DNA from: Gordionus sp. m RMFG-2023 | Lineage: Eukaryota > Nematomorpha > Gordioida > Chordodea > Parachordodidae | Assembly: GCF_954871325.1 (NCBI RefSeq) | Contig: NC_088775.1 | Coordinates: 55,281,561 to 55,345,560 of the forward strand | DNA length: 64,000 nt | Reading direction: 5' to 3' | In this document: positions 22,260 through 33,454 of the stretch, one piece after another | Position numbering within the stretch: position 1 is the stretch's first letter | Layout of the letters: each line of letters begins with the position of its first letter | The notes under the pieces: model-generated | Seen by the model: the letters and a program-made list of their open reading frames with translations, nothing else | The model's database searches: none | What the model was told of the DNA's origin: nothing | Translations under genes and position numbers: made by a program

Positions 22260-22670
22260 CAACTATTAATAAAAAAAAAATGAAGTTGAAATTAAAAAAA
22301 TAAAAATATAAGGAGAAAAAAAATCATAAAGAGTCAAAAAATTGTTACCTAGGCCGGAAAAAAGGGAAAAAAAAATTTGTTAAAAAAGTTACATAAAAAT
22401 AAAGAAGTGAAGAAAAATAACAGGGAAAATAAATAAATTATTTTTAAAAAGACAAAAAAGAATGATCAAAAATGAGAATATAAGAAAATTGAGGAAAGAC
22501 AAGAAAAATAGAGATTAAAAATGACTTAAAGAGATAGCAAAAAGTTAGAAATAAAATAAAAATTGACAAGAAAAATTTTATATGTATTTTTTTAAATATT
22601 TTAAAAAATAACGATTTTCATAAATTTTCCTTTTTTGATTGACACTTTTTTTTGATCGGATTTTTTCCTT
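22260..22670. repeat. Right inverted repeat of the Tc1/IS630-type element
   Basis: Inverse copy of about 20,740-21,110. Boundaries are approximate. Confidence 0.75.
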
Positions 22671-22689
22671 TTATAGCAATATTGCCATT

Positions 22690-24382
22690 TCGAGCATTTG
22701 TCAGGTTGAATTAAAACGAGTTGAAATATTTAAAATTGGGTAAGGAAATTTATGTGTTGATTTTTGTCATGTTATTTTTTTCCCAATTTATTAAATTTTG
22801 ATAGATTTAAAAAAAAATTCTTATTATTTTAAAGTTTTATTTGTTTAGGGCGGCCACAACTAGAGATAAACAAAGTGAGTTTGAATTAAAAAAAATATTC
22901 GACCCAACACGAACAAATTTTTTCAAATTTGAAGTGTGAATATTTTAATATCCAAAAAACAATTAAAAATTATGTGTATTATCTTAAATAAAAGTTTATT
23001 TGACCGCCATAATATAATTAATATTTACATTAAGTTGGATTATATTTATTAGAAACTTATACTTTTTATTCAGTTTAGATATTAAAAAGATGAAATACAA
23101 TCGAATTTAAAAAATATTGTGATTGTATAAAAATAATGTGCATAATATAATGAACATATTATAAAGATATATCAATATAATTATCAATAGTAGTAAATAA
23201 TTGTGATAAATAAATAATGAGGAGTTGAGTTTGTCAGGCTTTAAATAAGTCTTCCTATCTTCAAAGGCCCTAATAGCCGCTTAAAGTGCTCTTTCACTGC
23301 TAGCCAAGGAAGCAGGGATAGCCAGGAATTTAAGAGCCAAAACCCTTAAATTGGGAAAGTCGTTTTGATAAGTTTTCCACCAATTTAAGATTTGGTAAAC
23401 GATTTTAAATATTGAAAATTTAAGGCTATTTAATTAAATAGATATTAGATAATATTTTAATTAACCTGATAGAATATGATGTAAATAAAGTATTCAATAA
23501 TAACAAAATAATTTAATAAAAGAATGTTATGTGAAATAGTAATTGAAAATGACATTTGACATTATGAATTAAAATGATAATTTAGGATACTTGTATTTAT
23601 TTATCGGGTAGGAAACCTCTTAAAATCCGACCCCAATCTGAAAATAATTTTTTTTTATGTCCGAACATGAGTCGGGATATGGACAGCCCGTGCAGACCTT
23701 TAGCAACAACAATCAAATGTTTAATCAGGGATGGGCATAATTTTTTTATTCAAGATATAGATATAATACGCTTTAAATATAAGTATTTAATAAAATAAGT
23801 TTTCAAAAAGTTCAATAAGTTGCAAGAGACAGATATTTGATAAATAAATTGAAAAAGGTATCTATAAACGTGAAACCTTATATTTTTGCACATTGTGTTA
23901 AAAAATTAGATATAATGCTAAGCAAAATGCTTTATTTATATTCATTTTACTTAATATATTTTCATATATGATAATTAATATAAAAAAATACCTTAACTGT
24001 ATTAAAAATTTTATAAATAATCATTATTTTTTTATAAAATTAATTTCTCAAATAATTTATCTGAATAAACTATTAAACTTTTTTTCTTTAACTTACCACC
24101 AAAAATTATTAACATCCTATTGATATCTTTTTCAAATAAAAATTTGTTCAAATTTTTTGCCCCCTTCAGCCCCAGTTGAACGACTATTTATCTTTGCAAA
24201 CCTTGTCAAAGGCTATATAAGCTTAAATGAGATATAAGATATATACACGATAATGACCAACTCTGTATATAACATGCCAAAAGCATTTGCACATATTATT
24301 TAAATTAAAATTATCTTTTTGATTTAATATTTAAAAAAACGGTAAATTATAACTTGAAAATCAATTAAAAATTTTTCTTTTA
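22690..24382. other. AT-rich region with isolated transposon-end-like sequences
   Basis: No gene recognised. Three short GC-richer patches look like unpaired transposon ends. CCCGTGCAGACCTTTAG at about 23,687-23,703 resembles hAT right ends. CAGGGATGGGCA at about 23,726 resembles hAT left ends. TAGCCAGGAATTT at about 23,314 also occurs, inverted, at 27,109-27,137. None has a confirmed partner at a sensible distance, so no element is called. Confidence 0.4.
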
Positions 24383-25724
24383 CCCTTCAATACGGTGGAG
24401 TATATGAAACCCCAGGCATGCTAAAAATGATATTACAAAAAAACGGTTAAATATTAAGATCTGGTTCTTCAGTAGCTTCATCAAATATATCTTAGAATCT
24501 ATATTCCAAATTTCATATATTTTGGTTGAGTAGTTTTTAAGATATAAGCATTTTGTGACTGATTGTGGTTTGTGAGACCTCACCAGAGTAAATTTGTAAT
24601 ATTATAAGAAATTTAGTTTTTAAAAAATTTTTTAAATTATTAATATATACTACTATATTATAAAATTTATTAAAACAAAATTTAAATATCTTATATTTTG
24701 AATAAGATATATGAAAAAGAAAACAAAAAATTTTCTCTGGTGGAGTTATTTTATTATTATTTTTCACCAGCTGACTCATTTCTCAAATTTATAATGATTT
24801 TTGCAGATTCTGAAACTAAATATATAATTATTTAAGATGTTATGTAATATCATTTTATTTGAGGTGATTATGACAATATAATTAATAGTGAGGATGAAGA
24901 TTTTATATATGATAGTGATCATGATACACAATCTGAATTAGATGAAAAGAAATGTTAGTTGAAGACAATAAACTTAATATTATTTAGGTAAATATGAAAT
25001 CATTTATCATAGTATATCTCTCTTTAAAATTATCCAAAAAAATAAGTTTACTGAATGGAAAAAGGATCTTCCTAATCAAAGAATAAGAACTCATCAACAA
25101 AATTTAGTTATTCATCTGCCAGGGAAAGAAGCTAACACTCCAAAAAAATGTTTTGACTTATTCATAACACAAAAATAATTGAAGAGATTATTTATCATAC
25201 CAATAAAAAATTAAAATTATATGTAAAAACTATACTGACCAATATGAAAGTTCTACTAAAGAAGTATTCAAGACATTATTGGGAAATCTTTATTTAGCTG
25301 GAATTTTTAAATCTAACCAAAATAAAAAAAACAAAATATTTTTTTTCAAATATGTAAAATAAATTTATGTTTAGAACACATTATTGTTTTATGTAATAAA
25401 TGTTTTGCATGTCAAATTTAACATATAATGTTCTATATTTTTTTATGTTTGAATATATTAGTGTAATTTTTTTTTTATTTTGAAGAATAAAGATCTATAT
25501 TATGAATTATCAAGATTATATGATAGATAAATTAATTTTTTAATTTAATATTTAAAATTTAAAAAAAGTAAGCTTTTTTTTAGAAAACTTAGGCACAAAT
25601 TATAATTATCTTCATCATCTTTAATCTAAGCTTAAGAAATAAAAATAAATAAATATAACCAGAGATAGGTCTATTAAACTCCACCCGAGTAAAACGTTAT
25701 TTTTTTGACCGGAGTATTGAAGGG
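24383..25724 (+). mobile_element. piggyBac-type transposon remnant
   Basis: The ends are CCCTTCAATAC and its inverse GTATTGAAGGG. The right flank is TTAA (25,725-25,728), the target duplicated by piggyBac elements; the left flank is TTTA, one change away. The 1,342-bp interior contains a plus-strand piggyBac transposase N-terminal remnant. Terminal inverted repeats of only about 11 bp starting with CCC, plus TTAA, fit the superfamily. Intact elements are about 2.5 kb, so this copy has lost the transposase C-terminal half. Confidence 0.85.
24860..25355 (+). pseudogene. piggyBac transposase N-terminal remnant
   Basis: Decayed reading with SEDEDFIYDSDHDTQSELDE, the acidic N-terminus usual in this family. 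Then comes FTEWKKDLPNQRIRTH followed by LVIHLPGKEANTPKKCFDLF, matching the segment before the catalytic core, and IYHTNKKLKLYVK then EVFKTLLGNLYLAGIFKS. Several stops and frameshifts lie between the blocks. The later catalytic Asp residues and the cysteine-rich C-terminus are absent; the sequence after LAGIFKSNQN turns into AT-rich noncoding DNA, consistent with an internal deletion. Confidence 0.78.
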
Positions 25725-25752
25725 TTAATATAAAATTAAAAATGTTATAAAT

Positions 25753-25970
25753 TGTGTTGTTAAATGGTTCGATGAGCCAATATTTAAAAACGACTAACTC
25801 AACATAAGAGGCAGAAAAATAATGACTAAGCGTCGAGATTTCCCCAATAGATGTTCAATCCTATATGCCATCTATGAGCAAAATCTTAAGGCTTGCATAA
25901 TATTTTTCTGGATAAAATATTGAGTTATCCATTTTAAAAATCCACTCAAATTAAGCCGTTTAACAACACT
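25753..25970. mobile_element. MITE, probably hAT type
   Basis: About 218 bp with inverted ends: GTGTTGTTAAATGG on the left and CCGTTTAACAACAC on the right, one mismatch in 14. The flanks TTATAAAT and ATATAAAT agree in 7 of 8 bases, compatible with an 8-bp duplication in AT-rich DNA. It lies only 28 bp from the right end of the piggyBac remnant. No coding capacity. Confidence 0.7.
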
Positions 25971-26439
25971 ATATAAATATTATTGGAATTATGTGCTGAT
26001 TTAAAAAGTATAAAATTTAAAAAATGATTATATAAATTTTAGTCATTATCAATATAATCAATCCATAAAGGGTATTTTATTTGGAGTGGACTATATGTTC
26101 ATTGTTGAAAAAAATTCAGATATAAGATTATTTAATGAGGTATAAAATTGTTTCATAATTTCAATTCTAAGTATTTTTCTTGATACTAATGTTAATGATG
26201 GATTAAAAAAATATAAAATTTTTAAAAGTTACATCTTCAATAATTACAAAGGTTATATTTTTAATAAAATATTCCATAATATAATTATTTAAGTTGGCTT
26301 TATTTTTATTAATTAAGAATGAGTTTATTGAATTAATTTGTACACAGCTTTCAAAATTTAATCTCACTCCCCACAAATCATCAAACGTACGTAAAACGCC
26401 TTTATATATATTTTCAAGATTTTTAAGTCGAGATTGATT

Positions 26440-26718
26440 GTGAATAAGAATCCAATTGGAGTTCTGTAAAAAGGAATTATGAAATTATTGATTACTTTGT
26501 TGATCGTTTTTTAGATAGATTTATACAAAATGATTATAATTTCTATCATGTTTCAATACGCCCCCCCCCCCTTTGACCCTGATTATTTTATATCGAATAA
26601 AATGGCCGGGTTAGAATAATTATTAAACTTAAATATGGAAACGTTACATCAAGAAATGAAAATAGCCAAAGGATTATTAGCTGCAGAAGTTAAACGCATA
26701 ATTTTGAAAATACCTTAA
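26440..26718 (+). pseudogene. hAT transposase fragment (zinc-finger MYM-like group)
   Basis: Two plus-strand coding-like pieces. VKRNYEIIDYFVDRFLDRF (about 26,465-26,525) matches the YYR..V..P.LD....L..RF segment of hAT transposases. LNMETLHQEMKIAKGLL (about 26,631-26,682) fits the region that follows in the same family. A C11 run sits between them. The remainder of the protein is not recognisable. A hAT-like terminus at 27,109-27,137 could be the right end of the same element. Confidence 0.45.
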
Positions 26719-27108
26719 ATATTTAAAAAAAATATCATCATGCATTTAAAGAATTGTATAAATGCTAATCAGCAGCCATCATCATTGGGGTACCAACGGC
26801 TTCTTTTGTGGCTTCTTTCTCTATAATAAAGAGAGGAGTTCTATCGAGCACTAGAGAGTCGATGAAAGTTTAAATTAAACAAAATTTAGTATTTGATGGC
26901 TTATGAAAAAAAAATAACACAAAATTTGTCCTTTAATTCAATTATGTTAAAATTTAAAAATCGTTGTATTATATAATAGTATTATTTTGTATTCATATTA
27001 CATTAATAATTTTTTAATAATAATAGCAAAAAATTTCTACGAATGCTTAATTGTTTGTTTTATTTTTAAAAAATAGTGCCCCCCCCCCTAAGTAAGCATC
27101 TGGCTTCC

Positions 27109-27137
27109 CTAGCTGAAAATTCCTGGCTACGGCCTTG
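27109..27137. mobile_element. Isolated hAT-like transposon end
   Basis: CCTGGCTACGGCCTTG, inverse of CAAGGCCGTAGCCAGG, a form common at the ends of animal hAT elements. A related TAGCCAGGAATTT lies at about 23,314, but the termini differ and flanking duplications do not convince me. Confidence 0.4.
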
Positions 27138-27165
27138 GTGAAAGCCTCTTATCTCCAACTGTTAT

Positions 27166-28478
27166 TTAAATTTTTGATATATTTCTAAAAACTTCATAGA
27201 GACGATTAAAAATTATGTAAAAATAAAAAATTTTTATAAAAAAATTTTTTTTAAATAAAAATTTTGAAAATGTGTAAAGATAAATTAGATTTATTTAACT
27301 TTCGTTACATTATTTAAAATCTCAAATCATCTAGAATATTTCAATTTGAAAAATATTTTGATTTAATTAAAGTAGTGCAGATCCCTGTCAAAAAATGTAT
27401 AAATCCGGGCCATAATAAAAAATATGGGCTGGCCATTATCGTTACTTAGCTTATAATAATATTTTGCTTAATATCACAGAGACTAAGTATCCAATTCGTT
27501 TATTTTATAAATATTGTTTTAATTTTTACCATAGCTGGGTTCGGGTTAAGGCAATTACATTATACATTATATTGGTTAGGGTTAATTAACAATAATTTAA
27601 AAATTTGATTAGGTTAAATATTAATCACTAGTTATTATTCATAATTTTGTTTAACAATTTTATTTGAGAAATTTTAGTAATTTCTTTTTATTTTGTAGAT
27701 TTTCTCAAAAATTTTAAATATTTTATTTGGGTTTTCCGAAGATTTTTTTTTCCTATTTTGTTAATTTTCTAAAAATAATTTAATATATTTTTATAAAAAT
27801 AAATCCTCGGAAATTTATTCCCCACCCCAGAAAATGATTCCCTTATTTTTTGATCCCTATAAAATATAAAAAAATTATTAGATAATAAAATATGAAAAAA
27901 ATCCCCAAATTAAATATGTAAAGCTTTTAAGAAAATCAACAAAATTAAAAAAAATTCCTATAATATTTTTCCAAATAAAAATTACCCAGATAAAATTGTT
28001 AAACAAAATTATGAATAATAACTAGTGATTAATATTAAACCTAAGCAAATTTTTAAATTATTATTAATTATTCTTAACCAATATAATGTATAATGTTATG
28101 GCCTTGTTCCGATCCCAGATTTGGTGAAAATTAAACAAAACAAGATATTAAGCTAAATATTATTATAAGCTAAGTAATGATAATGACCAGCCCAGATTAT
28201 TTTGTCCCAGATTTATAAATTCATACCATTTTTTGACCCGGTGCACTACTTTAATTAAATCAAAATGTTTTTTAAATTCAAATTCCCTAGAAGACTTGAG
28301 GTTTTAAATAATAAAACGAAAGTTAAATAAATCTAGTTCACCTATTTTCATCAACTTTTAGATATTATTGAAATATCAAATTTTTATTTTAAAAAATCAT
28401 TTATTATAAAAAAATATTAATTTTTAAACAAATTATCAACCATTTCCATGAAGTTTTTAGAAATATATTAAAAATTAA
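27166..28478. repeat. 1.3-kb imperfect inverted repeat (fold-back structure)
   Basis: Two arms of about 620 bp face each other around a centre near 27,822. Matching pairs include TTTCTAAAAACTTCATA near 27,183 with its inverse near 28,450. Others are TTTGATTTAATTAAAGTAGTGCA at 27,357 with its inverse at 28,240-28,265, and the GCTTATAATAATATTT block near 27,450 with its inverse near 28,160. Further pairs are CACTAGTTATTATTCATAATTTTG at 27,627 with its inverse near 28,010. Arm identity is perhaps 80-85% by eye. No coding sequence was recognised. It could be a fold-back transposon or a decayed inverted duplication. Confidence 0.85.
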
Positions 28479-28484
28479 TCATCT

Positions 28485-29340
28485 TTTGCTGATAATTTTT
28501 AGAATAATATATTCTATTCTATGTCACAAACTTGATATTTGTCATTTTTGCGAAAATACTAGCATGTGTTTTACTAACTCTTAAATAGCGCCCTTTTATG
28601 TTTTAAATGCTAATGATGGGATATTAAATGATATAATTATATATATAAATTCTGTGACTAAATAGGAAATTTGCAATTCAAGTCTCCTCTATTTGATAAA
28701 AATTATTTTACTGAAGTATTTAATGTCTACTATATGAATTTAACTGGCTGAATAAAAAATTAATAAAAAACTTGCTAAATGTTTTTTTTACTGCCAATTT
28801 AAATTAAAATGCTGACCATTTTAATCAAACAATTATCAGCACTGAGTATTATAATTATTATTATATTGCTTTCAAAAATAGTTAGTCAATTTTTCAATTG
28901 GTAAAATTTTATTATGCAATATATGAAAGCCTTTTTCTGGTAATTTTTAAAATAATATAAAATATATTGTGTTCTATTTCACAAATTTGATATTTGTCAT
29001 TAGTTGGCAAAATAATAGCATGACTTACTAACTCATAAATAGCGTCCTTTTTTGTTTTTTATGCTAATAATGGGCTATTAAATGATATAATTATATATAT
29101 AAATTCTGTGTTGAAATAGGAAATTTGTAGTTCAACCTAAAATCTATTTAACAAAAATTATTTTACTGAAGTATTTAATGCCCACTATAAGGATTTAACT
29201 GACTGAATATAAAATCAAATATAAAACTTGCTAAATTATATTTTTTACTGCCCAATTTAAATTAAATACTGCCAAAAGTAATGAAATATGCTGATCATTA
29301 TAATATTATTTCAAATCTAACAATTATTATTTCGCTTATA
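28485..29340. repeat. Tandem duplication, two copies with a 455-bp period
   Basis: The unit from about 28,485 recurs from about 28,940. Matching landmarks are ACAAACTTGATATTTGTCAT at 28,526 and ACAAATTTGATATTTGTCAT at 28,981. Later ones include AATGATATAATTATATATAT and ATTATTTTACTGAAGTATTTAATG in both. It begins directly after the right arm of the fold-back structure. No coding signal. Confidence 0.85.
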
Positions 29341-29711
29341 ATTTTTTTTAAAATTTATAGAAAAGAAATAATTATATTTTATTAAAATGATATATGAAAC
29401 AATGTTTTCATTTTTTTAAATTTAAATTGTAAAAACTCTTCCATAATTTTCATCTATTTCTATAAAAATCTATCATGTTTTCTTTCCAAGATGTCACAAA
29501 TCTACTTTCTATGCTATCTACTAAATTATAAAGTATCAAAGCTACCAACTGATTTATCAATTCTCATATTTTATTGCCCTATATCGCTTAAAATTGCTCA
29601 AAAATATCCTCAAACGAGAATAAATACTCAACATTCAGAAAATACTGAATATAATTTTTTAGAAATATTTTCGTTATTTAAGCAGTGGGGTTATTATTGA
29701 TAATTAAAAAA

Positions 29712-29905
29712 AAATGGGGTAATTTTTCTTCCGGTTTTTTTTCGGGGATTTATTTTCCTATATTTAATTTATTTCCTAGGATTATTTTTCCGGGGAATTA
29801 TCTTCTAGGGAATATTTTTTCCTGAGATTATTTTTCTGGGGAATTATTTTCCAAAGAATTTTTCTCTGGGGAATTATTTTCGGGGATTTTTTTCCGTATA
29901 TTTTC
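29712..29905. repeat. Short-period tandem repeat with GGGGAATTATTTT units
   Basis: Repeated GGGGAATTATTTTC-like words alternate with TTTTTCC and GATT variants, period about 30-35 bp and irregular. On the minus strand this yields a Lys/Pro-rich repetitive open frame (29,782-29,979) that I regard as a by-product. Confidence 0.75.
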
Positions 29906-30949
29906 CGCTTACCCATTTTATCATAAAACCTGTATGCAAATTCACCAAGACATCCATAAGGTAAACGCCACGCAAACATTTGGCAGTATTACTAGGAATT
30001 AAAAAATATTTTAATTTGCTCTTCCCTCTAAAGAACGTGAAGGTCTGGTGACGAGTCATCTTTATATAAATATTTCTTAACAGATGAGATAGCTAAATAG
30101 ATAAAACTGAATAATTTAATATAATATTTTTAATTATTAGAATTATTGAGATTAGCAATTTTACATATTGTCTAGTAAGGTAATAATGAATTTATTTCAG
30201 TTGTTGCCAGTTTGGTTTTTCTTTCAATATTATTAACCCAAATTTAAAACCCTCTCGTTTGATCTATATTTATGTTCTCTTTTAGAAATATTAAAAAAGC
30301 ATTCATTCAGAAATTATAAATGAGATTTAGAACCTACCGGGCATCTAAAATAATCGTGGAACAGTATGCTTTATTAATTTTTCAGCTGTAAGCAAATTGA
30401 TTTTTCTTGCCTGAAACCTTTTGGAACAAATTAAATAATCAAATAGAACATCATATATCAAGGCAAAATCTTATAAGAATTATTAATTCACAGCTATTTA
30501 ATCGGGTAGACAGACCGTCACTAAACCGTTGTTAGATTCAGTTAAATTTTTAAATGCATATACCTCATAATTGCTTTTACAGTAAGACTGTTAAATACCC
30601 ATCATGTATTAAGTTAACTTCCAATTTTCGACAAATGAATGCCCAATTTAGAAGCTATTTTATCCAAAGTCTTTTGATCTTTGTTAGATTGGCTATATAA
30701 ACTTATATCTTGTCAATAAAGGTTTTAAAGTAAATAACACATGTAACATTTTTACTTTTTATAGTATCGCACCGCTAATTCTAAACGGTGGTAACAATGC
30801 AAGGATATAATCTTTAAATATAGTGTGCAAAGGGTAGTTTGCATACTAGATTTCTTCTTAGCAAGATATTAGCTATCACCTCTGTACCTTTCAATTCCAG
30901 TTTAATTAGGTTTAAAAATATAGAAATAAGATAAAATTGGAAATTGCGG
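29906..30949. other. AT-rich spacer, no gene recognised
   Basis: Mostly AT-rich. Somewhat more balanced composition from about 30,480 to 30,900, but no domain was recognised on either strand. Confidence 0.5.
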
Positions 30950-31800
30950 CATGCTATAGAGACTTTCATTAGCCGATGAACAAATAAGTGAATGGGAACG
31001 ATTACCAGATATCAACAATGTGGTATATGACCAATTAAAAGCTATATCAAATATTCAAGTTAAAAAAGAAACTGCAAGTGATCCAATCTTGTCAAGAGTA
31101 GCCAGATATGTATTCGAGGATTGGCTTAAGAAACGAAAATATACAAAAGTGTTATTTAAAAAGGGATAAATTATTAAAGAGAAAGGATGTCTCCTACGAG
31201 GTTTACAAGTGGTCATGCCACAAGTATTACAAGAATCAGTATTGAACATTTTATATCAAGGACATCAGGGAATGACACGTATCTTGCTTAAGAACAGTAT
31301 CGGGAATGACACGTAAGAAAAAACTAGCTTTAGAACAGTATATGTCAAAGTTATGAAAATTTTCAAAAACCGATTACTCAGACTAGGCTAGGTAAGAGAA
31401 AACTATGGGCACGACTACATAGACCTTATTAAAGAAAAATTATGGTTAATCATTATAGATAGTTACAGCAAATGGCCAGAAAAAAGTTAGTCAATTCAAT
31501 AAATAGAATTGGATTAAACAAATTATTTAAAAGATTTAAACCCCAAAATCAATTGTGACGGTTAACGGACTACAATTTCAAGGAAAAATATTTAAAGAAT
31601 TTTGCAAAAATTTACTAATCAAACATCATCATATCACCAAAGTTGGAATGAAAAATCGGAGAGATTTGTATAAACGTTTAAAAGTTTTCTTAGAAAGGCA
31701 TAACTCAAGGGAAGATAGGTAACTATTAGAATAGACTAATAAAACTATAGTTCCAATTGAACTGATACCTTTTTGTTTTAATAATAAATCTGTCAATTAT
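30950..31800 (+). mobile_element. Ty3/gypsy-like integrase fossil, plus strand
   Basis: Plus-strand fragments in pol order: KETASDPILSRVARYV (about 31,065), a zinc-binding-region piece LRGLQVVMPQVLQESVLNIL followed by YQGHQGMTR (about 31,195-31,275), a core piece HDYIDLIKEK then IIIDSYSKWPE (about 31,410-31,480), and TVNGLQFQGKIFKEFCKNLL then IKHHHIT (about 31,558-31,640). Broken in several places. No LTRs found. The RT part was not recognised upstream. Confidence 0.75.
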
Positions 31801-31883
31801 AAAAATAATTCAATAAATTTTATAGATTGAGAGGGATAAATTATCAATGTTTTCTGCAAATATCATAGAATTCTATCAACAAG

Positions 31884-33116
31884 GTCTAAAGTTATGCATA
31901 TATAAAGTTGGAAAAACAATTTGAACTTTCACAACATGTAAAAAAAATTTTTTTTTATTAAACATTACAATTCAACAAAAACATGATCAACATTAAAAAT
32001 TAATTTGAGTCAAATGTACTTCAGAGCTGATGTCCAAAATGCCCGCCATAACCTCGAATACATGTTCTAAGGCGATTTTTCCATTCATTGATTGCACAAT
32101 CAGTAATTCCTTGATTAAAACAATTCTTTTCTTCCACAAGTCGCCGTTTGAGATGAACAACGTTGCGAATAAGGGGTGGATAAACATATTTTTGATAGAC
32201 GTTCCATATCTCGTCGTCGACTGGTAATCAGGGCTATTGGGGGGAGGGGCAAAGAGTGAGTGAAATAAAAATCTGGAGTATCTCTGGCGTGGTGGGTTGG
32301 AGCACTGACCTGCTAAAATATGAAAAATTCACTGCCCGACAATTCCTTAATAGCAGGCAACAGGTGCTTACCGGGTAAAACGTTACGATAGTATGCATAA
32401 ATAATTTTGACCCCTGGGTCGATAAAGCTAAACTTTTTGCAACCAAGACTTGATACCCAGACTGAAACCAAAACGGATTAGAGAAATTTGAACAAGTACG
32501 AAGCAATTAATTGGCTGCAATTTTCTTCTTTTCATTGAAACTGCAACACACACCCTATCTTTTGCAGATTTACCCGTGGAGTTACTGTAAACAGCTTTTC
32601 ACCCGTGAACTATGAAATGAACTAACCTCTGAGGGTATTTTCGTAGTTGTTTGGAACATAATTGGTTAGGTCCTGGGTTTGTTTTTAAACTTTTCAGCTG
32701 CAGCTATTTGTGGATAAGGCAATGCACTAAAGTTTGCGAAATATCAGTTCCTCGGGATACTTTAAGAATAGTTCTGTCTTGCCTCAATATGAGTGGCAAT
32801 CAAATTTTCAATCGTACGAGTTGTGTGTGATCTGATCTACTACTACCATACCGTTTTCAGCTGATCCGGTAACATCAGTTTTTGCAATTAATCGATTAAA
32901 GACTGCAATAGACCAGTTTCTTCTAAAATTCTTTCAAAAATATTATGGCTCCGTAATAGCATTCTTGTCTTGATTAACTATACTCAACTTTACTAAAAAC
33001 GAATTTTGTTTATTATCGTCGGTTTAAATGTAAAGTTTAATTTTTTTTTAAAATGGATTACATGTTGGAAAGTTCGAATTTTGTTTGTGGAAGTTTGAAT
33101 ATGCCTAACCTTAGAC
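31884..33116 (-). mobile_element. mariner-like DNA transposon with imperfect inverted repeats
   Basis: The outer sequences match in inverse orientation: GTCTAAAGTTATGCATAT at the left and the inverse of GTCTAAGGTTAGGCATAT at the right. After a short variable part come AACAATTTGAACTTTC and AAAATTCGAACTTTCC, then ACATGTAA in both. The inverted repeats thus extend about 60 bp. Total length of about 1,233 bp is typical of mariners. A minus-strand transposase remnant fills the inside. The TA duplication could not be confirmed at these exact borders. Confidence 0.82.
32021..32960 (-). pseudogene. mariner-like transposase remnant
   Basis: Minus-strand reading with N-terminal helix-turn-helix pieces (VSRGTDISQTLVHCLIHK, about 32,770-32,715), a central block EKLFTVTPRVNLQK, then SVLVSVWVSSLGCKKF and FIDPGVKI. 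These are followed by AYYRNVLPGKHLLPAIKEL, SGSEFFIF and QVSAPTHHA (about 32,420-32,285), and the C-terminal block LIRNVVHLKRRLVEE, ITDCAINEWKNRLRTCIRGY and GGHFGHQL ending at a TGA (32,021). This is the usual order for a group of Tc1/mariner transposases widespread in invertebrates. The catalytic QQD of the second block reads stop-Q-V here, so the catalytic Asp is Val. Frame changes and stops occur elsewhere as well. Confidence 0.85.
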
Positions 33117-33454
33117 TTATTTACTTATTTGACAGAACATAAGGAAATTTGCAGAAAACATTAATAATTCCCGCTCTCAATATATAAAAATTTATAAAAT
33201 AATTTTTAGAATTGACAGATTTATTGCTAAATCAAAAGGGGTATTAGTTCAATTGAAACACAGTGTAGTTAAATTTCAAGTAAGGTAATTTTGCTATGTA
33301 AATAGTTACGTTTTAGACAAGGTAACTTTTAAATGCAACTATTTACTTTATCACTATCAATCAATTTAAGGTTTATTATATTTCAATGATTCGGACAAGT
33401 AAATATTAATACCACCTATGTTTAGGAATGGATGATATTGCCACATAATAAAAA
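33117..33454. other. AT-rich spacer, no gene recognised
   Basis: AT-rich sequence between the mariner-like element and a weak coding-like stretch. Nothing supportable was seen. Confidence 0.5.

Larger units (their letters stand above)
20725..22680 (-). mobile_element. Tc1/IS630-type DNA transposon with long inverted repeats
   Basis: Two long, imperfect inverted repeats (about 20,740-21,110 and 22,260-22,670) flank a minus-strand transposase remnant of the Tc1/mariner-IS630 superfamily. The arms share long runs, for example AATCAAAAAAGGAAAAT and TAATTTATTTATTTTCCCTG. Arms of around 400 bp are much longer than the 20-50 bp of typical mariners, although some Tc1-type elements have long ones. 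Exact termini and the expected TA duplication could not be fixed in this AT-rich DNA. The arms are T-rich on one strand, which creates misleading hydrophobic open frames (such as 20,765-21,013). Confidence 0.75.

Noticed and set aside
23684-23740. Two hAT elements, from the ends CCCGTGCAGACCTTTAG and CAGGGATGGGCA
   Set aside because: No inverted partner or flanking duplication was found within a reasonable distance for either.
29491-29700. Small protein of 69 residues (plus strand)
   Set aside because: No recognisable domain and AT-driven composition; start context and surroundings give no support.
29782-30059. Lys/Pro-rich repetitive proteins (minus strand)
   Set aside because: They translate a simple tandem repeat; two overlapping frames are equally open.
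32030-32506. Open frames overlapping the mariner-like transposase in other frames
   Set aside because: They are shadow frames of the transposase remnant, whose real reading is explained by family motifs.
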